From Melanocharis versteri (lineage: Eukaryota; Chordata; Aves; Passeriformes; Melanocharitidae), in the NCBI GenBank assembly GCA_013397845.1, contig VZTG01004593.1:134044-198043 (forward strand): a DNA stretch of 64,000 nucleotides, in the 5' to 3' direction. Position numbers and translations under genes: made by a program. The notes under the pieces were generated by a model. That model was not told the DNA's origin. It was given only the letters and a program-made list of their open reading frames with translations, and made no database searches. Positions 24,101 through 36,658 of the stretch are shown here, one piece after another (position 1 is the first letter of the stretch; the number at the start of each line of letters is the position of its first letter).

Positions 24101-26161
24101 GAAAAAGGCAGAGATAGTAAAGGAGCCAAATGTGGCTTCTATTGCCATATGTTGTTTCTAATAGTCACAGCTTGAGTTTCAAAACTGATGTAGATTTTCA
24201 TTTCCCTTTATCTCCATTGAGTGCTGCTGTACTATCAGTACTTCTTAAAATCAAGACTTAGTAAGAAGCCTAATTTTAGGCACTCATTTCTGGAACATGG
24301 CACAAAAGCTCACAGTCACATGTAAAAAGAACACAGGCATGTAAGATGTCTGGAAATACCTGAAAGTCTTGGACACATCTCCTTCATACTTCAGTTTACA
24401 AACAAGAGCCTGAAAGTCTACTTTAGGGCATAGAGGTTTGAATGTGATTTACACGTCTTTTGCCTTGCTCCTGACACACATTTTTCAATGGAAGTTTTGA
24501 TGCAATTAGTGTTTCCAAGAAAAGTTTGGAGGTTGCAAAATTATATTCTTAAGAGGTACACAGAGTAAGAAGTTCTTGCTTTTAGAGAACATAATTCTGG
24601 TATTCTTCATGATATCTTTGGAAACTGAAGATACAAAAGCCTAGCGTAACTTCCCAGTTACATTTTTCTCCCTGATAACATAACTTCTTTCAAGGGCAGA
24701 AATTACCTTGAAAACATAATCACCACATATTTTCCCCTCACACGCAGCCTCTGATTGTCTCATTCATCACCTAGGTAGACAGACATGACGCAATTCTGTT
24801 TGCCAGATACTGCTCCTTAGGATGCACTTGCAGAATACCAAAAGGATATAAACCGCACCCCCAGGCCTCCAGAGTGGGTCATCTTCAACTATGGCTTCCA
24901 CAAACAGTGAAGTCACAGTGTTGGCTTTCTGATATCACAGCATTCTCTGTAGCAACAGCCTATGAGGTCATGAATAAAGGATTATCGCTTTGTTGCAGGA
25001 TTAAGGGAACTAAGAAGCTGGTCTGTCAGGAGATAGGTTTTACTCCAAATAATGGGCATTAGGAGAATGCTGAAAATAAATGGGTTGTAAATTGTCTTTG
25101 TCTGGCATGCACCCTCTTTTTTCGATAATACTGTAAAATAAGGTATTGCTTTCATTAACAGCTCCTGAATAATGGAATGAACTGCAGGCTACCTCCTGAG
25201 CTATTACATGGGAGATGAATTCTGAAACAACTTTCATATCTTTGGACTCCTCAGTCATCTGATTTTGCAAGTGTAGACATCAGTCAGACCACTCTCCTCA
25301 AGTGGTCTGCTGGTTAGTTTATTCCCAAGTGTTTGAAGCTAGTAATAAGTTTCAGAAAGTGACCAGAAGAAAAATACAAAAGGAAGTCTGGAAATATCTG
25401 CTGGGGGAAGGAGGGATGAAAGAAAGGATGATACCAGGTGACAATAGACCAACTACATTATTCACAGAAATCCTATGACCCACGCATGCTTGCACATGCA
25501 CACTTTTCCCACATTTTTGAAGTAATTGCCCATTTTTCTAGATGCCTGGAAACTCAGGCTGCCTGATGTCTTGAAACTAGCTACTATATGCATATAGGCT
25601 TATCTCACATGTGCAGCAGGTCCAACACATCAGGTGTACTATGTATGCATAATTTATCTGTCAGGGACTGCCCCAGATTTTAGGATTAAGATCAAAAAAT
25701 CCTAAAACAGCCTGGCTTGTAATTTTCAACCTGACCCGTGATGCAACCAGTACAAGCAATTGTACAGTGTGAGAGTATCTTGCAACTTCAGGAAGACTTT
25801 TTAGTAAGGCCTAACTTTCAGCTTACAGGAGCTGGAAGGAGATACTTCCAGCATTATGAGTGTAGGCACTAATACCAATTTCCATTCTAGAACTGGAAGA
25901 AAACACTGGACAGATTTGCAGTAGCTGATCAAGGCTTCACCTGGAGTCTCACCCACCAGTCTGGAAAATTTGTATTTCTATTCTGCAGCAGGACAACTAC
26001 TAAAAACGTTAAGAAACAACACAGACGGACTGACGAGATGTTTCACAGTGTTTCAAATACGCTTTGAAATTTTGCAACCTATTTAAAAACGTTGTTTCTT
26101 TTGCCCTCCAGCACTAGCAATAAAGAATCTCAAAGGAAGCGCTTAGATGGACTAGACTTAC
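18198..26161 (-). other. STOX2: STOX2 intron 1, segment between SINE and internal CpG island
   Basis: This is AT-rich intronic DNA without a recognised exon or repeat. Open frames such as those at 18543-18974 and 21323-21661 are short, lack plausible start context or domains, and overlap others on the opposite strand. I see nothing further that I can support. Confidence 0.75.
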
Positions 26162-26554
26162 TCGCTTTGCCGCTAAGCTCTGCAGCTTTCTGGGGCTGTC
26201 AAGAGGGGCCGGGCTGAGCCGTGCCGTGAGACACGAACGCCGCGCTCAGCCGCGCCGTGCGCTGCCAGCGCCCACGGCGCCCCGGCCGCCTCCGCGCACC
26301 CGGAACGCTGCAGAGACCTCAGCCCTTCCCAGCACCGTCCCTTGCCCGCGGCCCGCTGCAGCCAGCCCGCGCTAGTGCCGAGCACCCAGGGCAAGGCACC
26401 AGCCGCGCCTCCGGGGGAAGCGCTCCCCGCCGCTGCAACCCGCCCGCCGGCGAGGCGCCAGCGCAGCGCAGCGCAGCCTCCCACCGCGCCGCGCTGCTGA
26501 CGGAGCTGCTACCGCGCAGCAAGGCGGGCAACCGAGCCGAACGGGGAAGGACCG

Positions 26555-26599
26555 CCCATCCCATCCCGTCCCATCCCATCCCATCCCATCCCATCCCAT
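26555..26599. repeat. (CCCAT)9 pentanucleotide repeat in the CpG island
   Basis: Nine consecutive 5-bp units CCCAT lie between CCG and CCCGG; the third unit is CCCGT. The minus strand reads GGGAT repeats. The array lies in the putative transcribed part of the internal island, and its units account for the Gly-Trp-Asp-Gly-Met runs in conceptual translations. Confidence 0.95.
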
Positions 26600-26676
26600 C
26601 CCGGCCCGGCGGCCCCCGGGGACGCGGTCCCTACGGAGCGGCACCTCCGGCAGCGCCGAGGCGCGGCAGCCCGCCC

Positions 26677-26690
26677 GCCGCCATGGCAAC
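26677..26690 (+). promoter_or_regulatory. RFX X-box motif
   Basis: GCCGCCATGGCAAC matches the X-box consensus GYYNCC-AT-RRNAAC at every constrained position. RFX-family factors bind this near-palindromic motif in promoters, notably of ciliary genes. It lies within the internal CpG island, about 515 bp upstream of the putative minus-strand donor. The core CCATGG also creates an ATG in good context on both strands; the minus-strand one starts a 17-codon frame (MAAGGLPRL...), and the plus-strand frame ends after 35 codons. Confidence 0.6.
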
Positions 26691-29600
26691 GCGGGGCCCG
26701 TTCCCCATACCTCCCTTCCCAAGCCCTTCCCGGAAAGCTGCCAACGCTTTAGGGCCCCCGAAACAGGGAGAAAAAGCAATACGCGCCTAGTCGGAAGATG
26801 GGACGCTACTCCCACCTTTGCACGACATTTTCAACCAAAACCCAGAGCAGTGTTCTCCTCCAGCAAAGGCCACCCACGCCCTAGCCATTTTGGATGCATG
26901 AGCAACTCCCACAGGACATGCACCCCTGTCTGATGCTGCTGCTGCCTCAGGAACGGCCAAAATCCCAGTGAGGGAGAGCTCAGAAATAAAAATAAAAGAA
27001 CGGGGGCTTTGTTGATTTGTTTCTTTGGCCTTGAGGTCGGCGCGCTTGGTGTTTTTGTTTAAGGTTGTTGATTTTACGTGATGGTAAAGCAGATTTCCAT
27101 CCCATTCATCTATGAGCACTCTGTCCTCACAAGAAACCCTGAGGGTTGGTACTCCAAAAAAGCAGTACAGGAATGAATACCCCTTTGCCGCCCTGAGGGC
27201 AGTGGTGTGATGGGACCCCTGCTGCTGATGCCAGAAATAAATCTGAACAGCCGCTGCAACTAAATCCACCTCCCACTTCAAAAGTACTTCAAAATACCCA
27301 TCAAGTATCTTATGCAACTTTTCAATTCAACATGGCTTCATGACTGATCCAAGGTTTTTGTTGTTTTGTTTTTAGAGTTTAAGAGGGTCAAAGGGCCAAC
27401 AGCAAAACACTCCTCTCTGGCTGCTATTGAGGTAGAATCTGAACTAGTGCAAAAACTTCAGCTGATTAGCCGCCTATATTTAGAAGGAAGTTATTGTCTA
27501 AAAGGACAACCATAACAGAAATGTTTCTGCACTAGAAGTGTAGAAAGACCCACTGCCTCTATCTTTAACAGATGCAGAAGGTTCTATGACCAAAATACGG
27601 TTTGTAAAAACAGTAAGCACACCTGCTGAAAACCACAGCTATAGATCAAATCAGGAAGCTAAATCAAACCACATTCTCCATTTCCCTTGATTTCATCAAA
27701 AGCAAGCAAGAGAATTAGTTTATGAAGGCAAATCACAGGGTAACAATAGGTGCCTGCTGTGGATGCTGAGGATGAATTTGAACTTTGCTCTGAACCTGGG
27801 CTGAAGGCTTTCTTCACAAGTGTAAATGGGCATCTTGATTTTTAGGGCTGATGTGTCTCATGGTCCACAGGCATCAGCGACAAGCACAGCCCAACCACAC
27901 CTAGCTGATGGATATTTAGAAGAAAGCTAAAGCAGTATTACTGTCACAGTAATTCAGTGTTTGGGACACAGCTGGGCAAACACTGGTAAGACACAGGAGG
28001 TCTGCAGCATGCTGTGGTCAAGAATCAGCACCACGACCTCATCTTCCTCTAGCACTCAGGCATGGAGGGAGCTAAGACTGGACCAGCAGCCAATTAACCA
28101 CTCATTCTGCCTGAATTTCAATATTCCTCTCTTTATGAGCCCACTCATTGCTTTAATGACTTAAGGAAGATGCACAAATGCTTTAATTCCAAACTTTGAC
28201 ATACACACCATTACTGGAGCTAAGGTGAATGAAATAGAAACTTTCCACTTGAACACTTAATGGATAAAAAAGATCAAGACAGTAACTCAGTAGAGTAGTA
28301 CCAATCTTGAAAGGCAATTGCCAACCCCTCTAAGCAAGACTGAGAATTACTTGATGGCAGCTCAAGTACTAGGATCTCCCTCACCCTGCAACTACACACT
28401 GGAAATGCACACACAATATCCACAGGACCACTGGCACTGACCTTTCATAATAAACGAAGAGCTGAGTGGGCAAAAAAACCCAAACCTAACCAACGAAAAA
28501 CTCCTCTATAAATCCAATTTCCCCATGCCAGGCAGTACAAAAAAGCAAGAGCAGATGATTCCTATGATCACTCAACCTCTGGCATACAGGAAATCCCAGG
28601 CCAAGACTCAGCATAGAAGCTACAAGCCAAGACAATGCAAAGTTTTTTTAAAAAGCCGTATGACCAGATTTATGTTTCCCTTTTCCCTCAAGTACAGGAG
28701 GAAGAATGTGGCAATCAACCAGGGAGGACAAGCTGACTGACAATAGCTTACAGCTAAACTAGCAACTGCTCAACCAAATTCCACAATCCATAGATGTGCC
28801 ACGACTATTAGCTTGAGGATGATAAGCCTGTAATCAATAGCCATAATTTCTATTGGCATATCTTGTTTGCATTTCAAGAAAATAACAAAATAATCCGGTG
28901 CTCACATATTTCTGCAGTATCTGAAAGCAAAGGATTCCTTAGCTTTCTCCACATAGTTTCTGTTAACTGAAACCCTGGAATTATCTAATTACTACCTCCA
29001 TATATAGGATTTGCCCAGATACTAAAATTCTGAAGCTGTAAGCTTAGAGATGCTTTTGCTTTTTTCTCCTTTGCTGCTAAACAGAAAAGATTATGGCAAA
29101 GATTAAACTAGACTAGGCACTCAATTTGTTCCAACTTCTTACCTCTCTCAGATGCTGGTTTAAAAACATCAACCTGAACTGAACCAATGATCATCAAGCA
29201 AATTAGTTACAGCAAGAACCAAATCTGAGACCCTGCACTTACCAGTAACAACTCCAGGAGTTTCCCAAATAGCACACCTGGATTCTTCCAACCACCAGGA
29301 AAAGCTCCAGGACAGATCTAGCACACTCCTACACTACTAACTCCTGCAGGCTAGTTTAGTTCTTGAACAGCACCAGGAAAACAGCTTTGATTCTAAAGCA
29401 AGGGATAGTCAAGATGTTGGAAAGCTGCTCAAGACACCTGTGCAGCATTCAGTGCTGTGACTGGAACTGACAGAAATGTATCTGGATCAGCTTCATGCTG
29501 CCCACGTGGGAAAGCTCACTGACCATTCACAGAGTTTTTGTGGTCTGTGTTGAACACTGTGGTTCAGCAGTTACTTGGCTCACATTAACAGAGCTGACCA

Positions 29601-31760
29601 GGTGAGAGAAAGCTCTGCCTATACAGCCCCTAGTACATGCCATATCCTAGATATATGTTTGGCCCCCCCTTAGACTTCTTTTCATTTATTTTGAAATGTA
29701 AGTATCTAGAAAACCTTACTGAATAGTTTATGCAAAATGGTATCTGCCATGCCAGAAATCTTTCATTTATAAGAGAGCAGTAGGGTTAAACAGGAAATAA
29801 AAAGACCAAACAACCCATACTGTCCTTGAAACACGCACGTCAGATGCATGATGGAAATTATGTATTCTTCTGTGCTAAAACCTGACAAGAAAATCTGGAA
29901 AATACTGTTGGATATCATAATTGCTACTTCAGATGGCCTGACGAATCCATCACCATGCTGGTGGTATTCTGTGGTTTTTCTCCTTTGTTCATAGAAAAAT
30001 GAAGTCCTTGCACAGACAAGTTATCATTTGTCAAAGCACTCATCATAGACGCCTAACTGCACAACACAGCTACCCAACCTAAAGGCTATCCATTGCCCTT
30101 CCCATCCAGGCCACGACAGCCCACAGTTATGCTTGATCTGCTCTCATGAGTTAGTTTAGTGAGCTAACCTAGCAGAAGGCTAGTCCTCCCCAAAAAAAAA
30201 AAAAAATTGTGCCAAACTCTGGCTGGGTGCCCCGTTAAGTCAGAGGAGGTCCTGTCTCAGGGTGAAGTAGGAGGCAGTATGCCACAGGCAGTGGAGAAGC
30301 AGGACCTCCTGCTCTGGGAGCCAGCAGTTATAGGTCAGAACTGTTCACTTATCACAAAACTGCATGGTAATATGGCCACTCACCACTAAAATGACTGACA
30401 AAGTCACCATCCTGACAGCAGGTCCATGTGACAACTGGAATTTTCAAAGGGCTTTAAAAAGGCTTACTAAATTCCATTCATTTTCATGGCATCTGGGTTC
30501 AGGTCTATCAGAACTGGTTTCAACTACAAAGGGCAAGTTTTGCAAAAGCAAGCTTTGTTCATCATATCCAACAGACCATCAAGACTTAAACAAAGTAAGG
30601 ACACACAGCTGGAATAAACAAGGATATAAGTAGCTAGTACATATTCTAAGAATATGTTTAAAAATAGTGCTATTCTTACAGAGGCAGAATGTACCCATTT
30701 TCATCAGTAGTTCCAAAGATCTGGAAAAAACCACCACCTGCAATAACTGAGTTTTGCAAGGAATATGGTCTATTAGACATCAGATACTGACCATTCTAGG
30801 GGAAAATAACATGCAGAAGACAGGAAGAATCCTGCATTTCTCCATCCACTGCTGGAGTATCTCCCCAAAACACAGATGACATAGTCACAAAGAATGGCAG
30901 ACATCCTACTGTGTAGAATATAACTCCACTGATATTAAAATGTATCAGAAAACCATACTTTTTTGCATATTAATTTTAGAAAGAGGGAGAAATATTTTGA
31001 CAAATGTCAGAACTTCCTGTTATGGCATTCCTGCAAGAAGTGTTTCTTTCTCTTCCTTCAAATTAGTTTGTTCTAAAAGGCTGCATTAGGTAGAGCAGTA
31101 TTTAAAACACTTAAACAGTCAAATTTGAAACAAACCAGTCTGATCCTGCTGGAATTAACTGTTTTATGTGATCTAAAAATACTGGGTTTCGGATTTTCTT
31201 CCACATGAAATCTGTCTACTTCGGAGCTCTGTTTCAAATCAGAAAACAATTTCCTCAGAATCCCAAAACCTCCACAAAATAGAGCCTCTGTCTACTAGTG
31301 AACTGTATGCAAGCCTCAAATTTTATAAAACAAGTTTCAACATATGTTCTTACAAGAATATCCAGTATCATGTACTTCCTCATGTGAAACTTGAGAATGT
31401 TAACACATTAGTTTCAAATGAAAACTTTCATTTAGTCTGAGCAGGACTGAAGCATTTTTGCCTTGTTCTGCATCTCAATCTGTGTTTTATTAATTTATCT
31501 TGCAAACACAAGTCTTGATTGATTTGCATGTGTTTATAAATATGTATGTACAACTCAGAGTAGGAAAGCAGCAACAGCATTACATCAGCCTCAACACCTG
31601 CACCATGTTGACTGAAGCAGAGAAGACTGTCTATTGTTTCTCTTTCTTATTAATGTCTGCCTTCCCAGCCTTTCAAACTCCTTACTGCTTTGCCAGTAAC
31701 ATAAATCATGCTGACTCTCTCTGACTTGCAATTTCCACTGTGACTGGAGAGGCAGGTCTT

Positions 31761-31806
31761 AAAAAAAAAAAAAAAAAAAAACAAACAAAAAAACCCAAAC
31801 AAAAAA
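31761..31806 (+). repeat. Poly-A / A-rich tract
   Basis: A run of 21 A residues is followed by ACAAACAAAAAAACCCAAAC and further A-rich sequence. It could be the tail of an old retroposed copy, but no recognisable source precedes it and no target-site duplication was identified. Confidence 0.9.
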
Positions 31807-33897
31807 CAGTGAAAATATCTAACAAATATTCTTATGATTTTTATAATGACATTTGCCCCAAGTGCCCATTTGTGTGGAAAATGTTTAAATTGCTTCATTT
31901 AAAGAAGTCTACAGTCCTAAGGGAGCTTTTAGAATTATATACAAAACATTTTCATGCAGATGGAGGGCATTAAGTACTTCATGCATGCAAGAAGAAAAAA
32001 AAAGCTTGAAGAAATGTTTCAAGAAGAAAGCAGGAATATTTTAAGTCTGAGACAGAGATCTTGTTCATCACACTCACAGAGAAAACAAACTGAAAAGAAA
32101 CCAAAAGGAAACAGCTGATATACTACAGAACAGATTCTATCCAAAAACTTAGTCAGCATCTAATGTGACTGTCTCAAGAATTCTTCTTCTAACCTCAAAT
32201 GTAAATCTTAAAAAATACCTGATTCTGCACCACAGAAGTTTAGTACTCTTTAAGCTAAGCTATGCATTTAGGCAGAACAAATGGTGAGGATCCAAGCCAG
32301 CCAGCACTGGGGGAGACACTCATCATATGTCACCCAGAAAACAGCAGTCTCAGCAAACAGGAAATCCAGACTGGAACTGAGACCAAGACTGCTAGGCATG
32401 ACAGCAGTGAGTAATGGCACAGTCTTCTAAGAGGAACAATGGGGACAAAATCTGGTTTAAAAATGGATCACTTATGGAAAGGTTTAACAGTCACCTGCAG
32501 CAGTTGCAAGACTCAAAGACCCCAAGTGCATCTGTCTTCAGAATCAGGTGCCTACCAGAGGGTAGCTGTGGGAAGGATGTTAGCTGGAGAAGCATCTGAA
32601 TACCTGGAAGACAGGCTACAAAGGAGCAAGCATTAAGAAAAACCCCTGCAGGGCAGCAGGACCGCTTCGAAAATATTTATTTTTCATTTCAAATCTTGAT
32701 TCTGAAGTGATAACATCATGCCACAAGCAAAGGAACCAGAATGGCAATGTTGTCTAGAGCATGATTTCATCCTCCCCACCTTGCAAGTTGCTTATCAGCT
32801 CAGAAAGACACTGTCAAGCTTAGCAGCACAGGCTTGCCGCTGGAAGAACGTGGAGCTAGCAGGGTTTTTCAGATCAGGCTGGACCTGGTACAATGCTGCA
32901 GATTAAGCAACTTCAGTGAATGAGGTGGGAGTCTCAGGAGCAGACAATTTGCTCCTGGGAATAAGATTCAGAGCACCTAACCAAGTATTTAGGTAGGAAG
33001 GGACTAGCCAGCCCTCAGTTTGTTCCTACTTTAATGTTCAAGGGATCAGAAAGGGTAACCTTTCTGGAAGTGAAAAAATCATACTAAGCAAAGCATTCTG
33101 TATCACCCATTTCTAAAGCATACAAAAACACCCTGGAAAACCCTGGAGTTTTGTTTGCTGCATGGCAAAAGCTCCCAAACTCTTTTAAAGATCTGCTGTG
33201 GTTTTGTCTTAAAGATCATCAATGCTCAAAGTCCATGAAAAGCTGTCATTTTCTCACTGCTCATGAACATACCAAACAGCAATAATAAACATGCATTGTG
33301 AAAAGAAGATCCAACTGGTGGACAAGTTCTTGAAACCTGGACACAACATTCAGGCATTTGTCTGTCATTTCTGTGATCTTATGCCTGAGCTCTGTTGTCA
33401 AGAGTAGATTATCTGCAAGTCTTTCTACTACCTCTTATTGGAGCCCAGATCCTTAATAGCATCGTTTAATATTCCTTATCTATTACCGAGATGTAAAAGA
33501 GACAAGTCCTGTGACATAATTCCTGCCTCTCACAAAGTGAAGCACCTAACACCAGCCATTTTAAATGTCAATTTAATGATAAATAGTGTCTCACAAAACA
33601 AGGTAGACATACCACTGGAAATGTCCCCATGCCTCTCTTGTATTGGATGCATCATTCTTGTAACCTTGCAACAGTCAGGGCTATTCATTAACCAGCTATT
33701 AGCTGAAAAAAATAAAATGTCCATTAAAAAGTAGCACCAACTTTTTCAAAGTGCAGTAAACTGAGACACAGGTAAACTTTCAGAAGCAGGAAAGGATTTT
33801 AGCTAGAAACTTCATCCTGAACTTCTGCTTTATCTAACTGGATTTTGTACTCTTGTAGAAAGCTGCCACAAAAATCCAGGTAAATTCTGAGCATGTG

Positions 33898-33937
33898 AAA
33901 AGGAAAAAAAAAAAAGAGGAAAAAAAAGAAAAAGAAA
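33898..33937 (+). repeat. Purine-rich low-complexity tract
   Basis: This is almost pure A/G sequence with several poly-A runs separated by single G or GG. Nothing else is recognisable. Lysine/glutamate-rich open frames read through it are artefacts of composition. Confidence 0.85.
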
Positions 33938-36632
33938 GTATGATCTTTCAGGAATACCACAAATGCTGCCACGCAACCTCTTCGGAAAGAGAATTCCTTA
34001 TATTGGGAAGTAATTTTGTGCCACCTTCTACTATAAACCCAAAGGATGCACACAACAATACACGGGTGAAAGTGATTTAAAATGTGTTTCTAATAATGCT
34101 TAAATGAGGACATGTTCTGGAATTATTCACACAAACTATTCCCATTTGTTAAAGCCATTATCCCTATTCTCTGACCAACCCCCTTGCACCCCTTTAAAAA
34201 GAGGGGAAAAAAACCCAAACCAAAACCCAACAAAACCAGAAAGAGAACAATTTAAATGTTTTGATGTGACAAATGCCAGACTCCAAAGCACATAAATGTG
34301 CTCGAACAATGCATTTGAAACTCTCATCCCAGCACCTTGCATCTTCAAATAATCTTCTGAGCTCATTCAAAATGCAAGCACTTTAAATGTATAAACATGG
34401 AAAGAGCCTTCCAGCTCTTGTAGAGAAGGTAATGAATCACAAAGTTAACTTTTTACTTTCAGGATGACTCTCAATCATTGCTTCCGTGATTTTACTTTCA
34501 GCCTCACCCTGTCCCGATCCTGGCATGTTCTGCTCCAGAACACACAGAGAGATCAGAAAAGCTCTGCTAAAGATTCAGAAAAGAGATAAAAAGTACAGGT
34601 GATTAGAAGTGTGCTCTATCCTGCCTGAAATGATGGGGGCAGGGCTGATAGTGATGGGGGACAGCAAAAGAGCACACAAGAGCACACCTGATATAGTGAG
34701 AAAGGGGAAATGAGATGGAAAATGAAGGAAGCAGGGGTGGAGGGGGAGCCGGAAGGGATCTAAACACTTATGAAGAAAAAATGGAGATAGTTTTTAAACT
34801 CATGAGAGAAAAAACATCTACAGCATTACAGAAATGGACCAAATTTTTAAAATTTTAGCTAAAATACAAACAAACAAAAGATTTAAAGTAAAAAGTGAGA
34901 GAGAGAGACCTATCCTGAGAGGGTTCCCGGTAGATGCTGACACCATGCATTATGAAGCCCTGGATTTTAAAGGGGAAGGTGTCTGGAAAATTATTTTCTT
35001 TCAAAGCAAAACTGGACAAGTCTATGACCAGGGCAGACCTACAAGCAAACAAGCATCAGCACCCTTGGCTACCCAGACCAAAGCGACAGAACTAACAAGC
35101 TCTTCACCCGGCCATGGGAATGAAGGGATGGCCCTTTGTGGATGGCACATGAAAACCACTGCTAAGTAGGCTGAGCATCCTGAACACATTTTCCAAGCAT
35201 CTCTTTGGATACAGACCTCTGCTGCTGGCCTGGAAGATGGCAGGACTGCAAGCGGGGTGGAAACCACAGCCTCCAAATGCTGCTCAGCACTCCTCATCAC
35301 AGGACAACCTGGTGGTGTGGAGAGGATGAACTTCTACCCAGTTTACGGCAGAAGTCAGAATTCCTCCCAGGCAGCAACACCTTCACTTCATTCCCACAAT
35401 CCACTATCCAAAACCAATTCTCAAAAGCTTTTTTGGGGTTTGGTTGTTTTCAGGTTTTTGTTTTTTGGTTTGGAGGGGGTGGGTGAGGTTTGGGGACTGT
35501 AGGATCGTTTTGAGGGCTTTTTTATATTTTATTTTTCTTTCTTGGTCCACTTTCCACTTTCAGCGTGTAATTAAGGTTCAAAGTCAAGAAAGAAAGGGAA
35601 TCAGCTCTGTGTCAGCAATTAGCTCAACATCCTGTTAATATCTACCCATAATCTCTTCCAGTCTAGGCATGTAATCTACCTGAGAAGTAGATTAATTTTC
35701 CAGTGGTTGCCTCCATGGGTTACCAGTATCTATTTCTTATTATACATTTAGTTAGACAGGCAAAATGTCTCCTGAGAATACACAACCAGGTATTACACTT
35801 CACCTCCATGAACCCCATTCTCTTCATAGTAGAGCTTATACCTCCACACGAGGAATATAAGCTTAGTTAGAAATGAGAAACCCTATTTCCCCATGCACTA
35901 GGACATCCTTTACTTTACATATTTAAAGAAAAATACAACTGAGTACAAGCAGCAAGAATTAACCTCAAAAGGTTTTGGGTTTTTTTTCTTCCACTGTTTT
36001 TACTTGTTAACAAATCAAGCTAGTTTCACACTCTCTAGGTGTCAGTTCTCAGGAAAAAAAAAGATCAGCAAGTTATAGTCACAGCTCTTAACAAGTTCTC
36101 AAAGTTCCATAATACCTCATAAAACAAGTATCACTTACATCCCCACCACCCAGCACAGTGATCCATACTGAACATGTGCCACAACAGCAAATGCACACCA
36201 TTTCCCTTACAGCACTGTTCAGTCAAGTCAAGCTGACATGTGAGAATATGGTACCCCACGTTTCCATTTTTTCCCTTTTCCCATCCTTAGTGATGACAGG
36301 TATCAGGTCTGTAATCCAGCTTTGTCTTGAACAACCCTCAGGCAAACATTACTGAGTCTCGCCTTGCAGACGTCATGAGGGACTTCACCTGCCACTGTGG
36401 TAGGACAGTTCTGGCAATTCTGGTAGCCACAATGATTGGGAGGCAGATAGGCAATGCCCACTGCTATCCCAATGTCTTGGGAAAACAGAGATTAACATCA
36501 CACGACTAGAAAGAGGTGACCTAAATGCTAAACGACATCCTACATCCTCGCTGCTGACAGGACCATTCATCTCAGAGTGGACAGGCTCTATCTTACCAGC
36601 AGTTTTCTCCATTTACATACACATGCTCCCTA

Positions 36633-36658
36633 ACACACACACACATGCACACACACAG
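36633..36658. repeat. Interrupted (AC)n microsatellite
   Basis: AC dinucleotides are interrupted once by ATGC. The tract lies in intron 1, with no further content seen. Confidence 0.9.

Larger units (their letters stand above)
26162..26700 (-). promoter_or_regulatory. STOX2: Internal CpG island; candidate alternative STOX2 promoter and non-coding first exon
   Basis: From about 26170 to 26790 the composition switches abruptly from AT-rich intron to CpG-dense sequence (many GCGC, CGCG and CCGCC), without CpG decay. That is typical of an active germline-unmethylated promoter. On the minus strand the island ends in GCAAAGCGA|GTAAGTC, a donor with a perfect GTAAGT, giving a putative exon end at 26162. 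The frame that would be phase-compatible with exon 2 carries a TGA and no later ATG, so this exon would be 5' UTR. An RFX X-box sits at the island's upstream side. The next candidate exon on the same strand is 14505-14638. The composition and donor are seen directly; promoter activity and linkage to STOX2 are inferred. A separate bidirectional non-coding RNA is an alternative. Confidence 0.5.

Noticed and set aside
26257..26790. 177-codon plus-strand open frame (and overlapping minus-strand frames of 91-147 codons) in the internal CpG island
   Set aside because: GC-rich sequence is poor in stop codons, and frames are open on both strands at once. The translations are low-complexity Pro/Ala/Arg with the (CCCAT)n repeat. 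I saw no domain or splice partner.
18864..29240. Scattered AG|GTAAG donors on the minus strand (for example near 18858, 29146 and 29240)
   Set aside because: The frequency of GTAAG is about what chance gives in this length, and no matching acceptor with a compatible frame was identified.
31740..31973. Lysine-rich open frame across the poly-A tract, as a possible processed pseudogene
   Set aside because: The frame is created by the A run itself. No coding similarity upstream and no target-site duplication was seen.
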